Assembly: GCA_011634665.1 (NCBI GenBank)
Contig: WAEK01000003.1
Span: 3,235,501 to 3,299,500, forward strand
Source: Mortierella sp. BCC40632
Lineage: Eukaryota; Mortierellomycota; Mortierellomycetes; Mortierellales; Mortierellaceae
DNA length: 64,000 bases
Direction of reading: 5' to 3'
The notes beneath the pieces were generated by a model. That model was not told where the DNA came from, did no database searches, and was given only the letters and a program-made list of their open reading frames with translations. A program made the position numbers and the translations under genes. This document shows positions 47,790 through 60,222 of this stretch, one piece after another (position 1 is the first letter of the stretch; each line of letters begins with the position of its first letter).

Positions 47790-48070
47790 CCGCCTCTACT
47801 GCCTCCACCGTGATTGTATGGCATCTCTTCATTCAATCTCCTTCATTCCTCCATCTTGATAGAAGCTTTACAAGAACATGCAGAGATCTTCAGACTCCAT
47901 TATTGGAGCGAGCCAAGATACAGCTCTTTGCTGAAAGCTTCTGGGGCATGACCTAGACGGCTCCATGTCTTTAGGATAGAGCTGTTCCTGACTGCAGAGA
48001 TTCATGAGTCCCATGTGTTCTAAACGGATTTGATGATATCAGTAGTCTAGATGGCACTCTTTCCTCTCGC
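47790..48070 (+). pseudogene. FMO relic G (between H7 and H8)
   Basis: TTCATTCCTCCATCTTGATA (47849) and ACATGCAGAGATCTTCAG line up with the FMO start region; TTATTGGAGCGAGCCAAG matches the GAG nucleotide-binding segment (ATTATTGGAGCAGG in FMO). Later FMO blocks are faint. Confidence 0.6.
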
Positions 48071-48119
48071 CTATTTCTTTGTAAAATATTTTAAAGGATT
48101 TCTCTCTACCAACCTTCCA

Positions 48120-48430
48120 ATACCGTTGTCGTTTATCAACAGATCGAGTTGTGTGAAGCTCGGATTGAGATTGCCGGTATTCTATGGAAGACCCAACCCT
48201 GATAGGATCTCTTGATATCTCTCTCGACCACACCCTAGAACGAATGAACAGAGAGGCCTACTATGCGGCTCAAAATCACCTATCAAGACCATCAACCGTG
48301 ACCAATAGAGGGCGTTCTGGAGCTGCGGATCATTCCAGTCACCAGGTAAAAAAATCAATTATAGGAACTTGATAGCTGCTCGCTCTGCTGTCACGAATAC
48401 GGTTAATATCTTCACTCAAGCTGACCTGTG
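48120..48430 (+). pseudogene. Nox 3'-end relic G (between H7 and H8)
   Basis: TTCTATGGAAGACCCAACCC, TGATAGGATCTCTTGATATC and CTCAAAATCACCTATCAAG (48180-48285) follow Nox exon 6 (15575-15680). The TAGGAACTTGATAGC string (48361) parallels the terminal exon. Confidence 0.65.
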
Positions 48431-48576
48431 ATTTTTGAGAGTTCTCCTCTTAACCCTTGCGCACTATCCAGCAACTTATTCATTTGTTTGGGATACCTTT
48501 TATTCAAGGCGGTAAGAAACATGGTAGACTGATTTAGAGGGGAGAATAGACCCATTGCTGCATCCACAAAGAAGCA

Positions 48577-50580
48577 CTAATAAACGTCGGTTGCGTCAAA
48601 GAGAAGAGTTTTTGTGATTTCTTGGCCGTCTATCTTCACTGTAGCTTTGATTTCTGACAATCCAAAGTACATTTTGAAGGTGTAAGTTTTCTATTAAAGA
48701 TCAAACGAGAATAGGATTTAGTTGGATCACTCTCATTAACTGGTTGCCATCTCGATGCTCCCAGATAACTTACCACGTCACTCCCATTGTAGTCGAATGG
48801 ATACTCAAGACGTAATTCAGCCAGCTCGAACATTCCACTGGAGGTTGTATAATCTGGGGGAGTGCCATTGCCATCAAAGGCAAAGATGGGGACGCAGAGA
48901 GTGTTTCCATTTGCTTCCTTGTACATACTGATACTCGATTCTGCGCACTCATCCACGTCAAGCTTCTGACCTTTCTTGACCATCAACATGAACCGATTGT
49001 TACATTGCCAACCTATGGGGTGTTTCACACGCATTGAAATAGGGTCCACACCCTCTCTAAAGTTCCTCATAACACTAATTCCATACCAACGACGGGAGAT
49101 GCGTGCTGTCACAATCTTGGGATTGAGTCCTGCATAAACTGCTCCTCGGACTACCGCAAGTTCAGGTCGAGGAGGAACAAATATCTTTTTGACCTGAGAG
49201 GAGAATCTCTCTCTTGTGCGCTGTAAGAGGTAGTCTGACGATCCAAATCCTCCAACCAGTATGATGGTGGAGCAGGACTTGGCACCTGACAGCTGTTGTT
49301 GGATCAAATCTAGCACCTTCTCAATCACAGGGTCAAAGACTTTCTTCTTCAGTTCCTCGCTGTCAAGTGTCAGAGAGCCATCATCAATACCAAGGTCCCC
49401 CTCATCAGTGATATCGTCGAAGCAAGGGTTGACTGGAAGGTCCAGGTACAGGTCCGAATCTCCATCAAAGAGAGGCTTGGCTCCATAGGTAAATTGATCC
49501 ATCATTCTGGTTAAAACCTTTGGAGGAAGTGTCACTCCTTGTCGACGGAACTTCTCTTCTAAAAGTTCCTTCAGGTTCTTATCAATGAAGACAGATCCAC
49601 AGGTGCCTCCATGACCCTTGGTCACTTCCGAGAGCTTCCTTCCTGCTGCTGTTTCGTTGATCTCGTACACGATTAGATCGACTGTGCCTCCTCCTGCATC
49701 ACAAATCATGAATCTCTCCTTGTCCTTGAGGTTGAACTCGTCACACTTCAGCTCACAGTAAAGTGCAGCAGCCTCTGGTTCTGTGACCAACATGAGTCGA
49801 GAAGGGTGGTCGTCTTCGGTGATGATTTTCGCTTGGATAGCAGCCAAACGCATGGCATTTTTTGCCTTGTCAGACCACATGGCTGGGACTGTCAGACAAT
49901 AACGGAACATGTTGGCAGTGAATCCACCTCCGTATCCACGCAAGATCCTGTCCTTGGTGTACACATGTAGCGCCTCCAGATAGTCAGAAATGGCCTTGAT
50001 GGTATGAATATTGAAGCTGTTGTTGTTCCGAGCAAAGTCCTCATCTAAACGAAGTTTAAACTGTTGTAATAGTTCTTGGTTTCGACTCAATCGTTCGGCC
50101 CCTAGTTTGGCTAGCCATCCCCATGTGACAAGTCTGGCTTCTGTCTCAGCACTTCTCTTTCCTGCCTTTCCAAAGAAACTCGACTGGCTTTTTTTTTCTC
50201 CTGTTTCGTAGAGACTCAGGGTAGGAGTCTTGACATAGTTTGCGGGCTGCTTAGGCCTAGTTGAGTCAAGACAAGACAAGACAAATGAGAGTCAAGCATG
50301 TCACTTCATCGTGATAGCTGTGGGATAAGAAAAACCAAAGGCACAAATATGACTTACCAAGTCGTGATGTCGTAAATTTCATTCCTGGTACCATCTACGT
50401 AGGCATACGAGCAACCTCTAGCTCACCCAATGGTTGATAGTCTCAGGATAAGTCGAGAGCCATAGGAGTTGATAAAAGAGAGTGTGTGATATGGAGTATG
50501 AAGGCTGGTGCTTACGAGAAAGTGGTTCCAAAGTCGATGCCAACGACAATGGGATAGTCCTCGAGGACGAACTTTGTCAT
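48577..50580 (-). CDS. HSPA12-like Hsp70-family ATPase, array copy H8
   Basis: Exons 50580-50516, 50417-50358, 50256-48774 and 48690-48577 give about 573 aa, the shortest intact copy. The difference lies in the charged insert, where the first SWGW is lost (KKSQSSFFGKAGKRSAETEA before TWGW). The ATPase motifs are intact (CDAGGGTVDLIVYE, VGGFGSSDY). The Nt-helical region has VYTKDRILRGYGGG, unlike the EYIKDKIL of its neighbours. Very close to H9 in the last half of the ATPase domain. Confidence 0.9.
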
Positions 50581-51522
50581 TGACGAAACACTTGGTGAAA
50601 ATGTCAGAGCCTCAGGGCGGGTCCCGAGTCAGTTGAGAGAGAAAGGCAAGGGCAAGGCAAGGTTTGTATGTACAGGAAATCTGGGCAGAGTAAGGTGGGA
50701 CAAAGCAAAACAAAAGAGGGCAAGGGATCTGGGAAGCAAAGGAAAGAAAGAAGGAAAGAGAGAGAAGAGGAAGAAGGAAGGAAGAAGAGAAAGGAAGAGA
50801 AAAGCCATTCCCTGTGCTCTTCTGTGTGGATGAGTCAACAGACCTGGATTACGAATTATAGGGTCGCCTTCTACTCAGGTAATGAATGTGTTCCCATAGG
50901 TTGCTACGTCATCTGGGGGTCTCTCTCAGTTCATGTCCAGGCAATAGAACGAACATTTGGAGATGTCTCTGAACTAGCTCCTGATTTTACTTGTAGTTGA
51001 GCTACCCTCATAATACACCTAACAGCAAGGTTATTCTCTAGATGACCACTGTTTGAAAAAATGATTGAACAAGAGTCGTATCGTGTGAGAGGATAGAGAA
51101 ACTACACTAGCTTGTGAGTGTCTTCAAAGACAGTCGGTGTTCATGAGAAGTGTATCATCTACAAATCAATTCATAAGTCTGGCTACTCTTGCACTCAGCT
51201 CAGTCTTCCACAGCTTACCATGTACATGGTGTATGCCAATTGCCAAAACTGAGACAGGGAAAAGACTTCAATGGATTCAAAGGTAGGAGGTGGCTATTAT
51301 CCATTCTAGTGATAGAGCACCTCATCTCATCACCGAGCATCACCTCGTCCACAAGAACAGCACTGTCAGTTTACATTACCTCAACAGCTGGATGGCCGGA
51401 AAAAAGAGAGCGGCGCGGTAGAAAAGTTGGCGAAGGCGACCATGCATACACCTCGTGGCACCACATTTTCATGCACTCACCCCTCTGACTGACCCCATTC
51501 TGCACTGCCACAGCTCTTCATT

Positions 51523-51526
<4 letters not shown>
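50581..51526. other. H8 upstream region and FMO-upstream spacer
   Basis: GA-rich plus strand to about 50805, then sequence shared with the other units (AGCACCTCATCTCATCACCG, compare 55040). A clear TATA box was not found for H8. No gene seen. Confidence 0.45.

Positions 51527-51573
<47 letters not shown>
51527..51573 (+). repeat. (TC)n microsatellite
   Basis: About 23 TC units immediately before the FMO relic H start region. Confidence 0.95.
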
Positions 51574-51575
<2 letters not shown>

Positions 51576-51578
<3 letters not shown>

Positions 51579-51920
51579 CCTCCATCTCGACATGGACCTC
51601 ATGAGAACCTACCACATTCATGGTCTCTATTATCGGAGTAAGATAAGCTGACAGCTCTTGCTGTAAACTGTTAGGATATGACCTAGAGGGTCCCATGTCA
51701 TAGCGAAAGAGTTGTTCCTGACCCTCCAGAGTATCCACAGGTCTCATGTACTTCAAAAGGAGTTAATGCTTTCGGTAGTCCTAACGCCACTTCTTCTCAG
51801 TCAGGGTATTCAGTAGTCTCGATCAAGAAGAGAGTTTGTATTATTCGAGTGAAACCTGAGTGGTATCTAGGCCATCGCATCCTTTGTAGACAATGTCGAG
51901 TCTCCTGAGGTTCACAGTGG
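51576..51920 (+). pseudogene. FMO relic H (between H8 and H9)
   Basis: TCCTCCATCTCGACATGGAC (51578) matches the FMO start codon region; TCTATTATCGGAGTAAG matches the nucleotide-binding segment; later AGTCGGT-type blocks are weak. No clear Nox exon 6 relic follows in this unit. Confidence 0.6.
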
Positions 51921-52301
51921 ATGAGCTCTTCAGTCGAACACTGGCCCATGTCACTCTTCTGCTGAGATTCTGGCACGAAATTCTCAGCATTCTAGTCCGG
52001 TCAAAAGTGAGCCTAGGTGAAGGTGGCTGTCCGCCGCTAGAGAAACAGCTTGCTATGGCGACCAAGGACTCTGTTGAAAAGAGGATCGAATGCATCGTTC
52101 TCTCTGACGTCGATAATTCACCAGTGCAACAGGGGACATCTCTACTCTGGATCCTCTACCTCCTCTTCTTTGTTAAATATGCCTTCGACAGCCTTTTGAT
52201 ACAATTGGTCATTTACAACAGGCCGTGATTTACGGATACAGGATTGGTACCATTGGCGTTTAATGGACAACATCCCTGACACAGGGTACGGATGGAAAGA
52301 C

Positions 52302-52341
<40 letters not shown>

Positions 52342-52448
52342 ATCCTCATTACCCTGACGCGTCGTCCTGCAACCATCTCATTTACCTATACCCTTTGAGC
52401 TAAGGTTGAAAAAAATTGATATATTGAGGTATACGCAACAGAGGAACA
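51921..52448. other. Degenerate remainder of the H8-H9 unit
   Basis: Weak similarity to 44090-44250 (CTGTCCGCCGCTAGAGAAA), a T-run at 52309-52333, and the H9 3' flank. The Nox relic expected here is essentially gone. Confidence 0.45.
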
Positions 52449-54457
52449 CTAGTAAACATCTGTTGCATCAAATCGAAGAGTCTTAATGATCTCTTGGCCG
52501 TCTATCTCCGCCATGGCCTTGATCTCAGATAGCCCAAAGTACATTTTGAAGGTGTAAGTTTTCTATTAAAGATTAATGGGAATAGGGTTTAGTCGTGTCA
52601 TCTTTGTTGGCTATTTGACATGTCAATGCTCTCGAATATCTTACCTTCTCATCCCCAGTGTATTTGAATGGATACTCAAGACGTAATTCAGCCAGCTCGA
52701 ACATTCCACTGGAGGTTGTATGATCCGGAGGAGTGTCGTTGCCATCAAAGGCAAAGATGGGAACACGAAGAATATTTCCATTGAATTTCTTGTACAGGTT
52801 GATACTCGATTCTGCGCATTCGTCCACATTGAGCTTCTGGCCTTTTTTGACCATCAACGTGAATCGATTTTTGCACTGCCAACCTTTGGGGTGTTCCACA
52901 CGCATTGAGATAGGGTCCACGCCCTCTCTAAAGTCCTTCATAACCTCAATTCCATACCAACGACGGGAGATGCGTGCTGTCACAATCTTGGGATTGAGTC
53001 CTGCATAAACTGCTCCTCGGACTACCGCAAGTTCAGGTCGAGGAGGAACAAAGATATTTTTGACCTGAGAGGAGAATCTCTCTCTTGTGCGCTGTAAGAG
53101 GTAGTCTGAAGATCCAAATCCTCCAACCAGCATGATGGTGGAGCAGGTCTTTGCACTTGACAACTGTTGTTGAATCAGATCAAACACCTTGTCAATAACA
53201 GGACCAAAGACTTTCTTCTTCAGTTCTTCGCTGTCGAGTCTCAGAGAGCCGTCATCAATACCGAGCTCATCCTCATCAGCGATATTGTCGAAGCAAGGGT
53301 TGGCTGGAAGATCCAGGTACTGGTCATTCTCTCCATCAAAGAGAGGCTTAGTTCCATAGGTAAATTGATCCATCATTCTGGTTAAGACCTTTGGAGGGAG
53401 AGTCACTCCTTGTCGACGGAACTTCTCTTCTAAAAGTTCCTTCAGGTTCTTATCAATGAAGACAGATCCGCAAGTGCCTCCGTGACCCTTGGTTACTTCC
53501 GAAAGCTTCCTTCCTGCTGCTGTTTCGTCGATCTCGTATACGATTAGATCGACTGTGCCTCCTCCTGCATCACAAATCATAAACCTGTCCTTGTCCTTGA
53601 GGTTGAACTCGTCACATTTCAGTTCACAGTAAAGTGCAGCAGCCTCTGGTTCTGTGACCAACATGAGTCGAGAAGGGTGGTCGTCTTCGGTGATGATCTT
53701 CGCTTGGATGGCAGCCAAACGCATGGCATTTTTTGCCTTGTCAGACCACATGGCTGGGACTGTCAGACAATAGCGGAACATGTTGGCGGTGAATCCACCA
53801 CCAAATCCACCTAAGATCTTGTCCTTGATGTATTCATGTAGAGCCTCCAGGTAGTCGGCGATGGCCTTGACAGTGTGAATACTGAATTCGGTGTTGTTCC
53901 GAGCAAAGTCCTCATCCAAACGAAGTTTAAACTGTTGCAACAGAGCCTGGTTTTGAGCCAGTCGTTCTGCCTTTAGCTTGGCTTGCCATCCCCATGTGGT
54001 GAGTTTGGCTTCTGTTGTCTCAGCACTGTCCTTTCTTTCTCTCCATCCCCAGAGCGTCAATCGATTTTCCCTTTCTCCCAATTCGTAAACACTGAGAGTG
54101 GGCGTTTTTACATAGTTTGCGGGCTGTTTAGGCCTAGTTGAGGCAAAACAAGACAAGAGACGTGAGAATCCAGTTGTCGCTCTGCTGTGAAATTTACGGA
54201 AGTCGGAAACCAAAAACTTTGATATGATTTACCAAGTCGTGATGTCGATGACCTCGTTCCTGGTGCCATCTACGTAGGCATACGAGCAGCCTCTAGTTCA
54301 TACAGTAGCCCATGTTCTCAGGATGAGTCGAGGGTCATAGGAGGAGTAGATACAAATGAGAGTATGACACAGAACACAAAACCGGGGCTTACGAGAAGGT
54401 AGTTCCAAAGTCGATGCCGACGACGAAGGGATAGTCCTCGAGGACGAACTTTGTCAT
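52449..54457 (-). CDS. HSPA12-like Hsp70-family ATPase, array copy H9
   Basis: Exons 54457-54393, 54292-54233, 54133-52645 and 52562-52449 give about 575 aa. N-terminus MTKFVLEDYPFVVGIDFGTT. Both aromatic motifs are present (LWGWRERKDSAETTEA, then TWGW). CDAGGGTVDLIVYEIDET and VGGFGSSDY are intact. The VEHPKGWQCKNRF block resembles H2, far away in the array, suggesting conversion. TATA element at 54669-54676 (minus). It is head-to-head with the intact FMO, but 3.9 kb of extra DNA separates them. Confidence 0.9.
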
Positions 54458-54668
54458 TGACGAAATACTTGATGGGTTTTTCAGCGCCTCGAGGCGAGTC
54501 CTGGTTCGGTCGGGAAAGAGTAAGGCAAAGTGAGGCAGGGCAGTGCAAGTTCGCACAGAATTAGGCAGAGTGGGCAGAGCAAGGTGGGACAAAGCGAAGA
54601 GGGACGGGGGGAAAGGGCTGGGAAGCAAGAAAAGAAAAGAAGAAAGGAAAGAAAGAGGAGATGGGAAG

Positions 54669-54676
54669 ATTTTATA
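54669..54676 (-). promoter_or_regulatory. TATA box of H9
   Basis: TATAAAAT on the minus strand about 212 bp upstream of the H9 ATG. Confidence 0.45.
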
Positions 54677-54799
54677 CCCTGGACTCTCTATTCCGCTTGT
54701 CTGTCTGCGGAAGTAAACAAACTTAGGTAACGTGGTGCCAAGGACTTTCGACATGTTCAAGGTGAAAGGCATGTCTCACTATCATAGGTAAAAGAACTG

Positions 54800-55260
54800 T
54801 GGCTACTAAAAGCTCGAAATGGTCTTGCCTGCTCTAAAGCGAATTAGTTGGAGGCTGTGAGAGGAACGGCTGTAAGTATTTCAGAGAGACCTGTAAAGTT
54901 TACTGATCTTTAGCATCCCTGACTGTTCCGTCACCCAGCCTACATAACTCACAGTGTTCATGTTTGGTGCCAAAAACGCATCGTGTCTGATTGGATACAG
55001 CGAGGGGTGATAGCCATCCTCTACTTCTGGTGATAGAGCACCCCAGCTCATCAGCGAGCGCCACCTCTGGTAGAGGGCTCAATACTTGCGGCGAAAAAAA
55101 GGGGGTTAAAGCAGGCACACCTACCCAAGGTAAACATTTCAAGCTTGTGGCAGCCACGGGTTCCTTCAATGTCGATTCATTCAATCCTTACCCCATTGGG
55201 CGCGTTCGTGCGATTGTTCATCCAATTGTCAGGATCAGGCACCGCTGGTGCATATGCATG
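54800..55260 (+). other. Shared FMO-upstream block of the last unit
   Basis: GATAGAGCACCCCAGCTCAT (55032) corresponds to GATAGAGCACCTCATCTCAT (51312) in the H8-H9 unit, so this is the normal spacer between Hsp70 and FMO. Similarity ends around 55140-55260. Confidence 0.5.
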
Positions 55261-58016
55261 TAGCCTGCAGAGATCCATTTTTGAGACACTTTGTTTTTTG
55301 CCAATTTCGTTGAGATGAAAGACACATGGTGCTTTGCGAATGGAAGCGATTTAAACACGAAATGTGAAAAGGATGGAATAGCGACAAGCAGGCTGTGCTG
55401 GGACAGGGGAGAGAACTACGTTAGGACAGGGGTGAGGTGGACGGGGAGTAGTGACAGGTGGGAGAGAGCAGCGCGACAAGAAGAGATTCTTTTGTCGCGT
55501 TCTTCCTGCCTTGGATAATGAGTAGGCAACATTCTTCACTGTCCAGGCTCCACCATATCAATGGCTTTCTGTCAACTTTTAGGGACGATTTTGTCCGATG
55601 AGTAATCGCACTTTACAATCAGGACCATTGACAAACCACTCGCACTGTCAAGTGCATCATAACGGCCGCTTGAGCAGCCATCAAAACTGCAGGCTGCCTG
55701 GAGACCAAGCGAGCGGCCACAAAGGCTGAAGTAAGTCAGCGAAGTGACTGTAGATGAATTACTCTATTTTGTTGATCACATAGCACACTGCTCCTAGCTT
55801 TTTTTTTTTTTTTAATATAAATCTAGAGCTATCCGACCCTGTTGCCATTTGCAATACTAGCGAGCTTTTAGCCCACAAATGGATACAGAATATGCACTAT
55901 CCATTATTCCAACAGTTTGGTGGCGTACAAAGCTTTGCAGTATGTACCGACACTTGTGAGCAACCTATGTTTCCCTGCATTACCAGCTCATGGTATTCGT
56001 CCCGACATTGGTACAGATCAATCCTATACTTCCTTGCGCATCCTTTTGTACGTTTCCAGCCAATTTAGGCTAAGAAGCAGACCCAAATGTAGAGTGCCCA
56101 CGAGTATCGGCAAGCACAAACTCCTTGGAAGTTAACAAGTCTAATAAGTTGTCTCGGATAGTCAAGTTAAATCATCATGGCATTGTAAATTAACTGACGG
56201 TGCCATCTCTACTCGCATCTCTGAGGCATCAAATGAGCAACAATGGGCATAACCAGACGCAGAGGCCTTCTGGACAGTGGCTGAGAGTCCGCATCCGAAT
56301 GAACATCAAGCTAAAACCTGATGTCCACCCTCAGAGACGCAGTTGGGGTAATGCACAATGACAAGGTAACACGAGAGAGAGAGAGAAAGTAGGAAACGTG
56401 GGAGTAAAAAGGATGGAGCGATAATCTCAGTCGCAAGAATTCATTTGACTCCGCCGCGTTTTTTTGGAGGCCTAGTTTACAAGAGTCCCGAAAGCCGATA
56501 TTCGACCGTGCAGGAGAATAGGAAACACGAGCAGGCACTTATACATTGGATTGAGGATCGGTCCAGACAAAAGAATTCCGTTAGCAGGAGGAATAGACAG
56601 ATGCTGCGAGAACTATCCAAACTATCCTCATTGACTAGGAGTATCGATTCGACAGCAGTCGCAATGATATAGCACCTAGTCTTTAGGTATAAACTTGGTG
56701 GCATTTAAAATCGCGACGAGGTAGGCTTCTATCTTGAACAGCCAGATCTAGTCTTACGCGACAGCTACAGAGATTGCAGCCGGTGTTTTCCCGAGTAAGA
56801 CTTTTATTCGAATAGAATCATTCAAAATGAGCAATATGAGGTTAGTACGTCTATCCACCCAGATCCATTTTCGAAGCATTCGAACTCGTTTTATTTGAAA
56901 TCGACTTGAAAAAGGGTATAATCAATCCGATTACCACGTCAATACTTTGCTTTGCATCAATGCTTCGGGATCATCATTTCTCAAAGCGGGTCCAGTCACT
57001 GCATTGCGGCCATTGGTTATTAGCTTTAATTTATTGTTGAGTGTAGGATACTTTCATCCATGTTTTGAAGCTCGCTCTGTGTCTTCTAGCCAAGGATATT
57101 GCCAATGATTTCGATTATGAATCCACAACCCTAGTGGTGGTGAGGAGGACGGACTCAGGATGGATGTCAAATGCAGTTCCTCAAAAGTAATTAAAAGTGT
57201 CTGGATGATGAATTAACAAAGTCAACTCTGCTTCTCATGGACTCCGCGCCGCAACAGAGCGGCGTTGAGGCTTGTGCTAAAACTGGAAGCACTAGGAAGC
57301 ACATTCGAATTTGCCGACCGCCAATCAACTCGGCATTGATAATTCAGCCCCTTTGCTCTGGAGTTTTCAGCGTGTTCAAGTGGATATTCTTGGAGATGCT
57401 ATGTCACGAAAACCATGTTTTTTCAGACATCTACAAACTAGGAGTTTACCTCAATGGGCGCGCATGGTCCATGATTCCATATACTTGGAATGTTCTCCTT
57501 GAGCAAATGTATATATAAATCTAATCAATCCCTTCAACAAGTGCAGAGCAGAAACACTATGAGGTATATACCTGACACCGCCTCTACCAAGAGAAGAATA
57601 TGTTATACTTTGGATAAATGGTTGTTATGTCGAGCCAACAAGGGCCAGGAAATCAAGAATTCCACTGAGCAGGAAATTTCAGATATCTACTTGGAGAAGA
57701 AAGGAGGTAGGGAGGAGAAAAAGGAGCATATCACTACGCAAATAATTGAAACTCAAGAAGCTAATAACCTAGTTCCAGACAATCGAGATGTTGTAGGCAC
57801 AACCCAAAACACAGCACCCATAGTCTCCCGATTCAAGGCAAATAATCGAGTCATCAACTGTCCAGATTACCATGCTCTCCAGCGGGATACCATTAAATTC
57901 CTTCATAGGCCTGCGAGCCTTGCTGAAACCACAAATGGATTCGCCAGACATAGGAAGCCATTGGGGTGAACTTTTCAGAGATGAAATCAATAGTTCATTT
58001 TTGAAATCATTTTATC
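55261..58016. other. Unexplained sequence absent from other array units
   Basis: About 2.7 kb with no counterpart between Hsp70 and FMO in the other units, so probably an insertion or foreign segment. It holds a T-run (55799-55814) and several short frames (56445-56672; 57490-57969; antisense 57769-57990) that look protein-like in composition but have no motif I recognise. Could be a decayed transposon; no terminal repeats were found by eye. Confidence 0.4.
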
Positions 58017-58063
58017 TGTTCAGTCTAGTTGGTCCATCTGGATGGCGCACTTATCTCCTGGCC

Positions 58064-58100
<37 letters not shown>

Positions 58101-58217
58101 GAGTAGAAATGTTGACCCCCTCTCCCTGTCTTCTCAATGGTGCGCAGCATTTTCCTTTGACCTATCTCACCCCTAAAATGGCGGTGAATAGGGATCAAGC
58201 AAACTATCAGCTAATGC

Positions 58218-58252
<35 letters not shown>
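58064..58252 (+). repeat. Two poly(T) runs upstream of FMO
   Basis: Runs of about 32 T (58067-58099) and about 31 T (58221-58251), 100-290 bp upstream of the FMO ATG. Confidence 0.9.
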
Positions 58253-58253
<1 letters not shown>

Positions 58254-58352
58254 TGGCACAACCCAGCGTGTGGTTTTCTCCCAGACTTCTTATTTCAGTG
58301 GCATGAGCACATTGCAGTCCCTCATTCCATTCTCTCATTCCTTCATCTGGAC

Positions 58353-60161
58353 ATGGACTTCGCGAAAACTTACAGAGATGGCACCACGCCCACAGTTGCC
58401 ATTATTGGAGCAGGGTTCGTAAAACCCTTTTCGTACAAACACCTTGGTCCTAGACATTTCCAAATTCTAACCGCGATAGAGTTGTTTCTGTTTCCTTTTA
58501 GTGTGTCTGGGATCTGTGCTGCTATTCAACTCCAACGTCAGCTCAAACTGACGACTTACACTGTATTCGAACTTGAGGCCGATATTGGTGGGACCTGGTA
58601 CTCAAACACCTATCCCGGCTGTAATTCGGATGCACCCTCGCACCAATACAGCTACTCTTTTGCACCCAACTACGAGTGGTCCCAAAAGTTTGTCCCACAG
58701 ACAGAGGTGCTTGAGTATCTGAAGAACACGGCCAAGACCTACAACATCTATGACAAAATCAAACTGAACCATCGTGTGAGCAAGATGACATGGGATGAAG
58801 ATAGAAGCAAGTGGATTCTGCACTGGATCAAGACCACAACAAGTGAAGAAGGTGACTTTGAGGCTGATGTCGTGATCCATGGGACCGGTGTGTTGAGAAT
58901 CCCTTGTATCCCAAAGGAGTTTGATGCCTTTGAAGGTCCAAAGTGGCACTCTGCTCGGTGGGATCACTCAGTGGACTTGACCGGAAAGAGAGTTGGTATT
59001 GTCGGAGCGAGTGCGAGTGGCATCCAGATTATCTCAACCATTGCCGACAAAGTGGGGTCCCTTGAAGTTTACAACCGAACGCCGGTCTATGTTACCCCTC
59101 AGTTGAACTACCGATACACAGATACCTGGAGATTCTTGTTCGAGTATGTGCCCTTCTTTTATGCATTCTACCGCGCTATCCACTACTGGGTGATCGATTT
59201 TACGGTGTTTCTCTACTTCAAGATTGCCTGGTATTCCGTCTTCCATCATATCTTTACCTCCTTCGTTGTTTGGCTCCATCGTTTCCGGCTTGTTCGAGAC
59301 CGCAAGCTTCGTCAGAAGCTGACACCAGAATATGAGTTGGGTTCCAGGAACATTGTCCTCTCTGACAGCTTCTACCCGACCTTCAAGAAGCCCAATGTGA
59401 CACTTCACAAGGATGCCATTATATCGATCGAAGGCAAGATGATCAAAGCTGCAGATGGTTCCGAAAAAGAATTGGACGTATTGGTGCTTGCCACCGGGTT
59501 CGAATGGGTTGGCAATTTTCCTGTTGGGTATTGGATCGGTCGGGACGGGGTCGATATCAGCGAGAGATGGGGTGAAAGTCCGACCACGTATTATGGTACC
59601 TGTGTCCCCAATGCGCCCAACTTTTATCTGACCTGGGGACCAAATTCTGGCATCTGTAAGTTACACAAGATGAATTACCACCGAGTTCCAAGGAACCCTT
59701 TTGTTGATACCTTTTGGTTTCATTGTGTTGTGGTTACTCACACTTATCTTTCCTACATAGTGCATCATTCCCAGACTCATATGCTTGAGATCCAAGTGAA
59801 CTATGCTATTAGTGCAATCTCACACATGATGAAGGAAAACATAGCGGTGCTCGAGATTAAGCAAGAGGTTGCAGACAAGTTCATGAAAACTGTGGACCGA
59901 CGAATGGAACGCGTCTTGTTCTCGACAAGACACAAGCCTCGATTCACAAACAGTATGGGCAAGGTTCGAGGGTTCTGGTACGGAGGCTGTACAGAATTCT
60001 GGTGGCAACTGCGGAAGCTACACCCAGAGCGGTTTTTGATCACGCCAAGGGCGAGCACCGCTGTGGGTGGAAAGGGTGGGGCAACTGGAGTCATAAAACA
60101 GGCCTCTTCATTTGCCAATCTGAATGGATACTTAGGCGATAGCGAACTTGACTCTGAGTAA
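58353..60161 (+). CDS. Baeyer-Villiger-type flavin monooxygenase (FMO), intact outer copy
   Basis: Exons 58353-58414, 58502-59655 and 59761-60161 give about 538 aa. The FAD Rossmann motif GAGVSG (19-24) is split by intron 1. GTWYSNTYPGCNSDAPSHQY and YSYSF form the BVMO flavin segment. FEGPKWHSARWD (about 164-175) fits the Baeyer-Villiger fingerprint FxGxxxHxxxW, followed by the NADPH motif GIVGASASG (about 186) and LDVLVLATGFEW (about 346). Intron 2 is 105 bp and happens to stay open; removing it restores GPNSGILHHSQT, which fits the family. The region YVPFFYAFYRAIHYWVI and following is hydrophobic, so membrane association is possible. It inserts oxygen next to a ketone or oxygenates a heteroatom using NADPH; the substrate is unknown. 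Decayed copies of this gene sit in the units between the Hsp70 genes. Confidence 0.88.
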   Translation: MDFAKTYRDGTTPTVAIIGAGFVKPFSYKHLGPRHFQILTAIELFLFPFSVSGICAAIQLQRQLKLTTYTVFELEADIGGTWYSNTYPGCNSDAPSHQYSYSFAPNYEWSQKFVPQTEVLEYLKNTAKTYNIYDKIKLNHRVSKMTWDEDRSKWILHWIKTTTSEEGDFEADVVIHGTGVLRIPCIPKEFDAFEGPKWHSARWDHSVDLTGKRVGIVGASASGIQIISTIADKVGSLEVYNRTPVYVTPQLNYRYTDTWRFLFEYVPFFYAFYRAIHYWVIDFTVFLYFKIAWYSVFHHIFTSFVVWLHRFRLVRDRKLRQKLTPEYELGSRNIVLSDSFYPTFKKPNVTLHKDAIISIEGKMIKAADGSEKELDVLVLATGFEWVGNFPVGYWIGRDGVDISERWGESPTTYYGTCVPNAPNFYLTWGPNSGICKLHKMNYHRVPRNPFVDTFWFHCVVVTHTYLSYIVHHSQTHMLEIQVNYAISAISHMMKENIAVLEIKQEVADKFMKTVDRRMERVLFSTRHKPRFTNSMGKVRGFWYGGCTEFWWQLRKLHPERFLITPRASTAVGGKGGATGVIKQASSFANLNGYLGDSELDSE

Positions 60162-60208
60162 AAGGACGAGAAGAGAGATAATGTGGAGCCAAGTTTCGTA
60201 GTGACAAT

Positions 60209-60222
60209 TAAAAAAAAAAAAA
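60209..60222 (+). repeat. Poly(A) run downstream of FMO
   Basis: About 13 A residues between FMO and HIRA. Confidence 0.85.

Noticed and set aside
57490..57969. A 159-codon open frame with charged residues
   Set aside because: No recognised motif, overlaps an equally plausible antisense frame, no promoter or intron evidence; kept only as part of the unexplained segment.
59656..59760. 35 extra residues in FMO (reading through without splicing)
   Set aside because: The stretch is a 105-bp GTAAG...ATAG intron that is open by chance; removing it restores the family motif.
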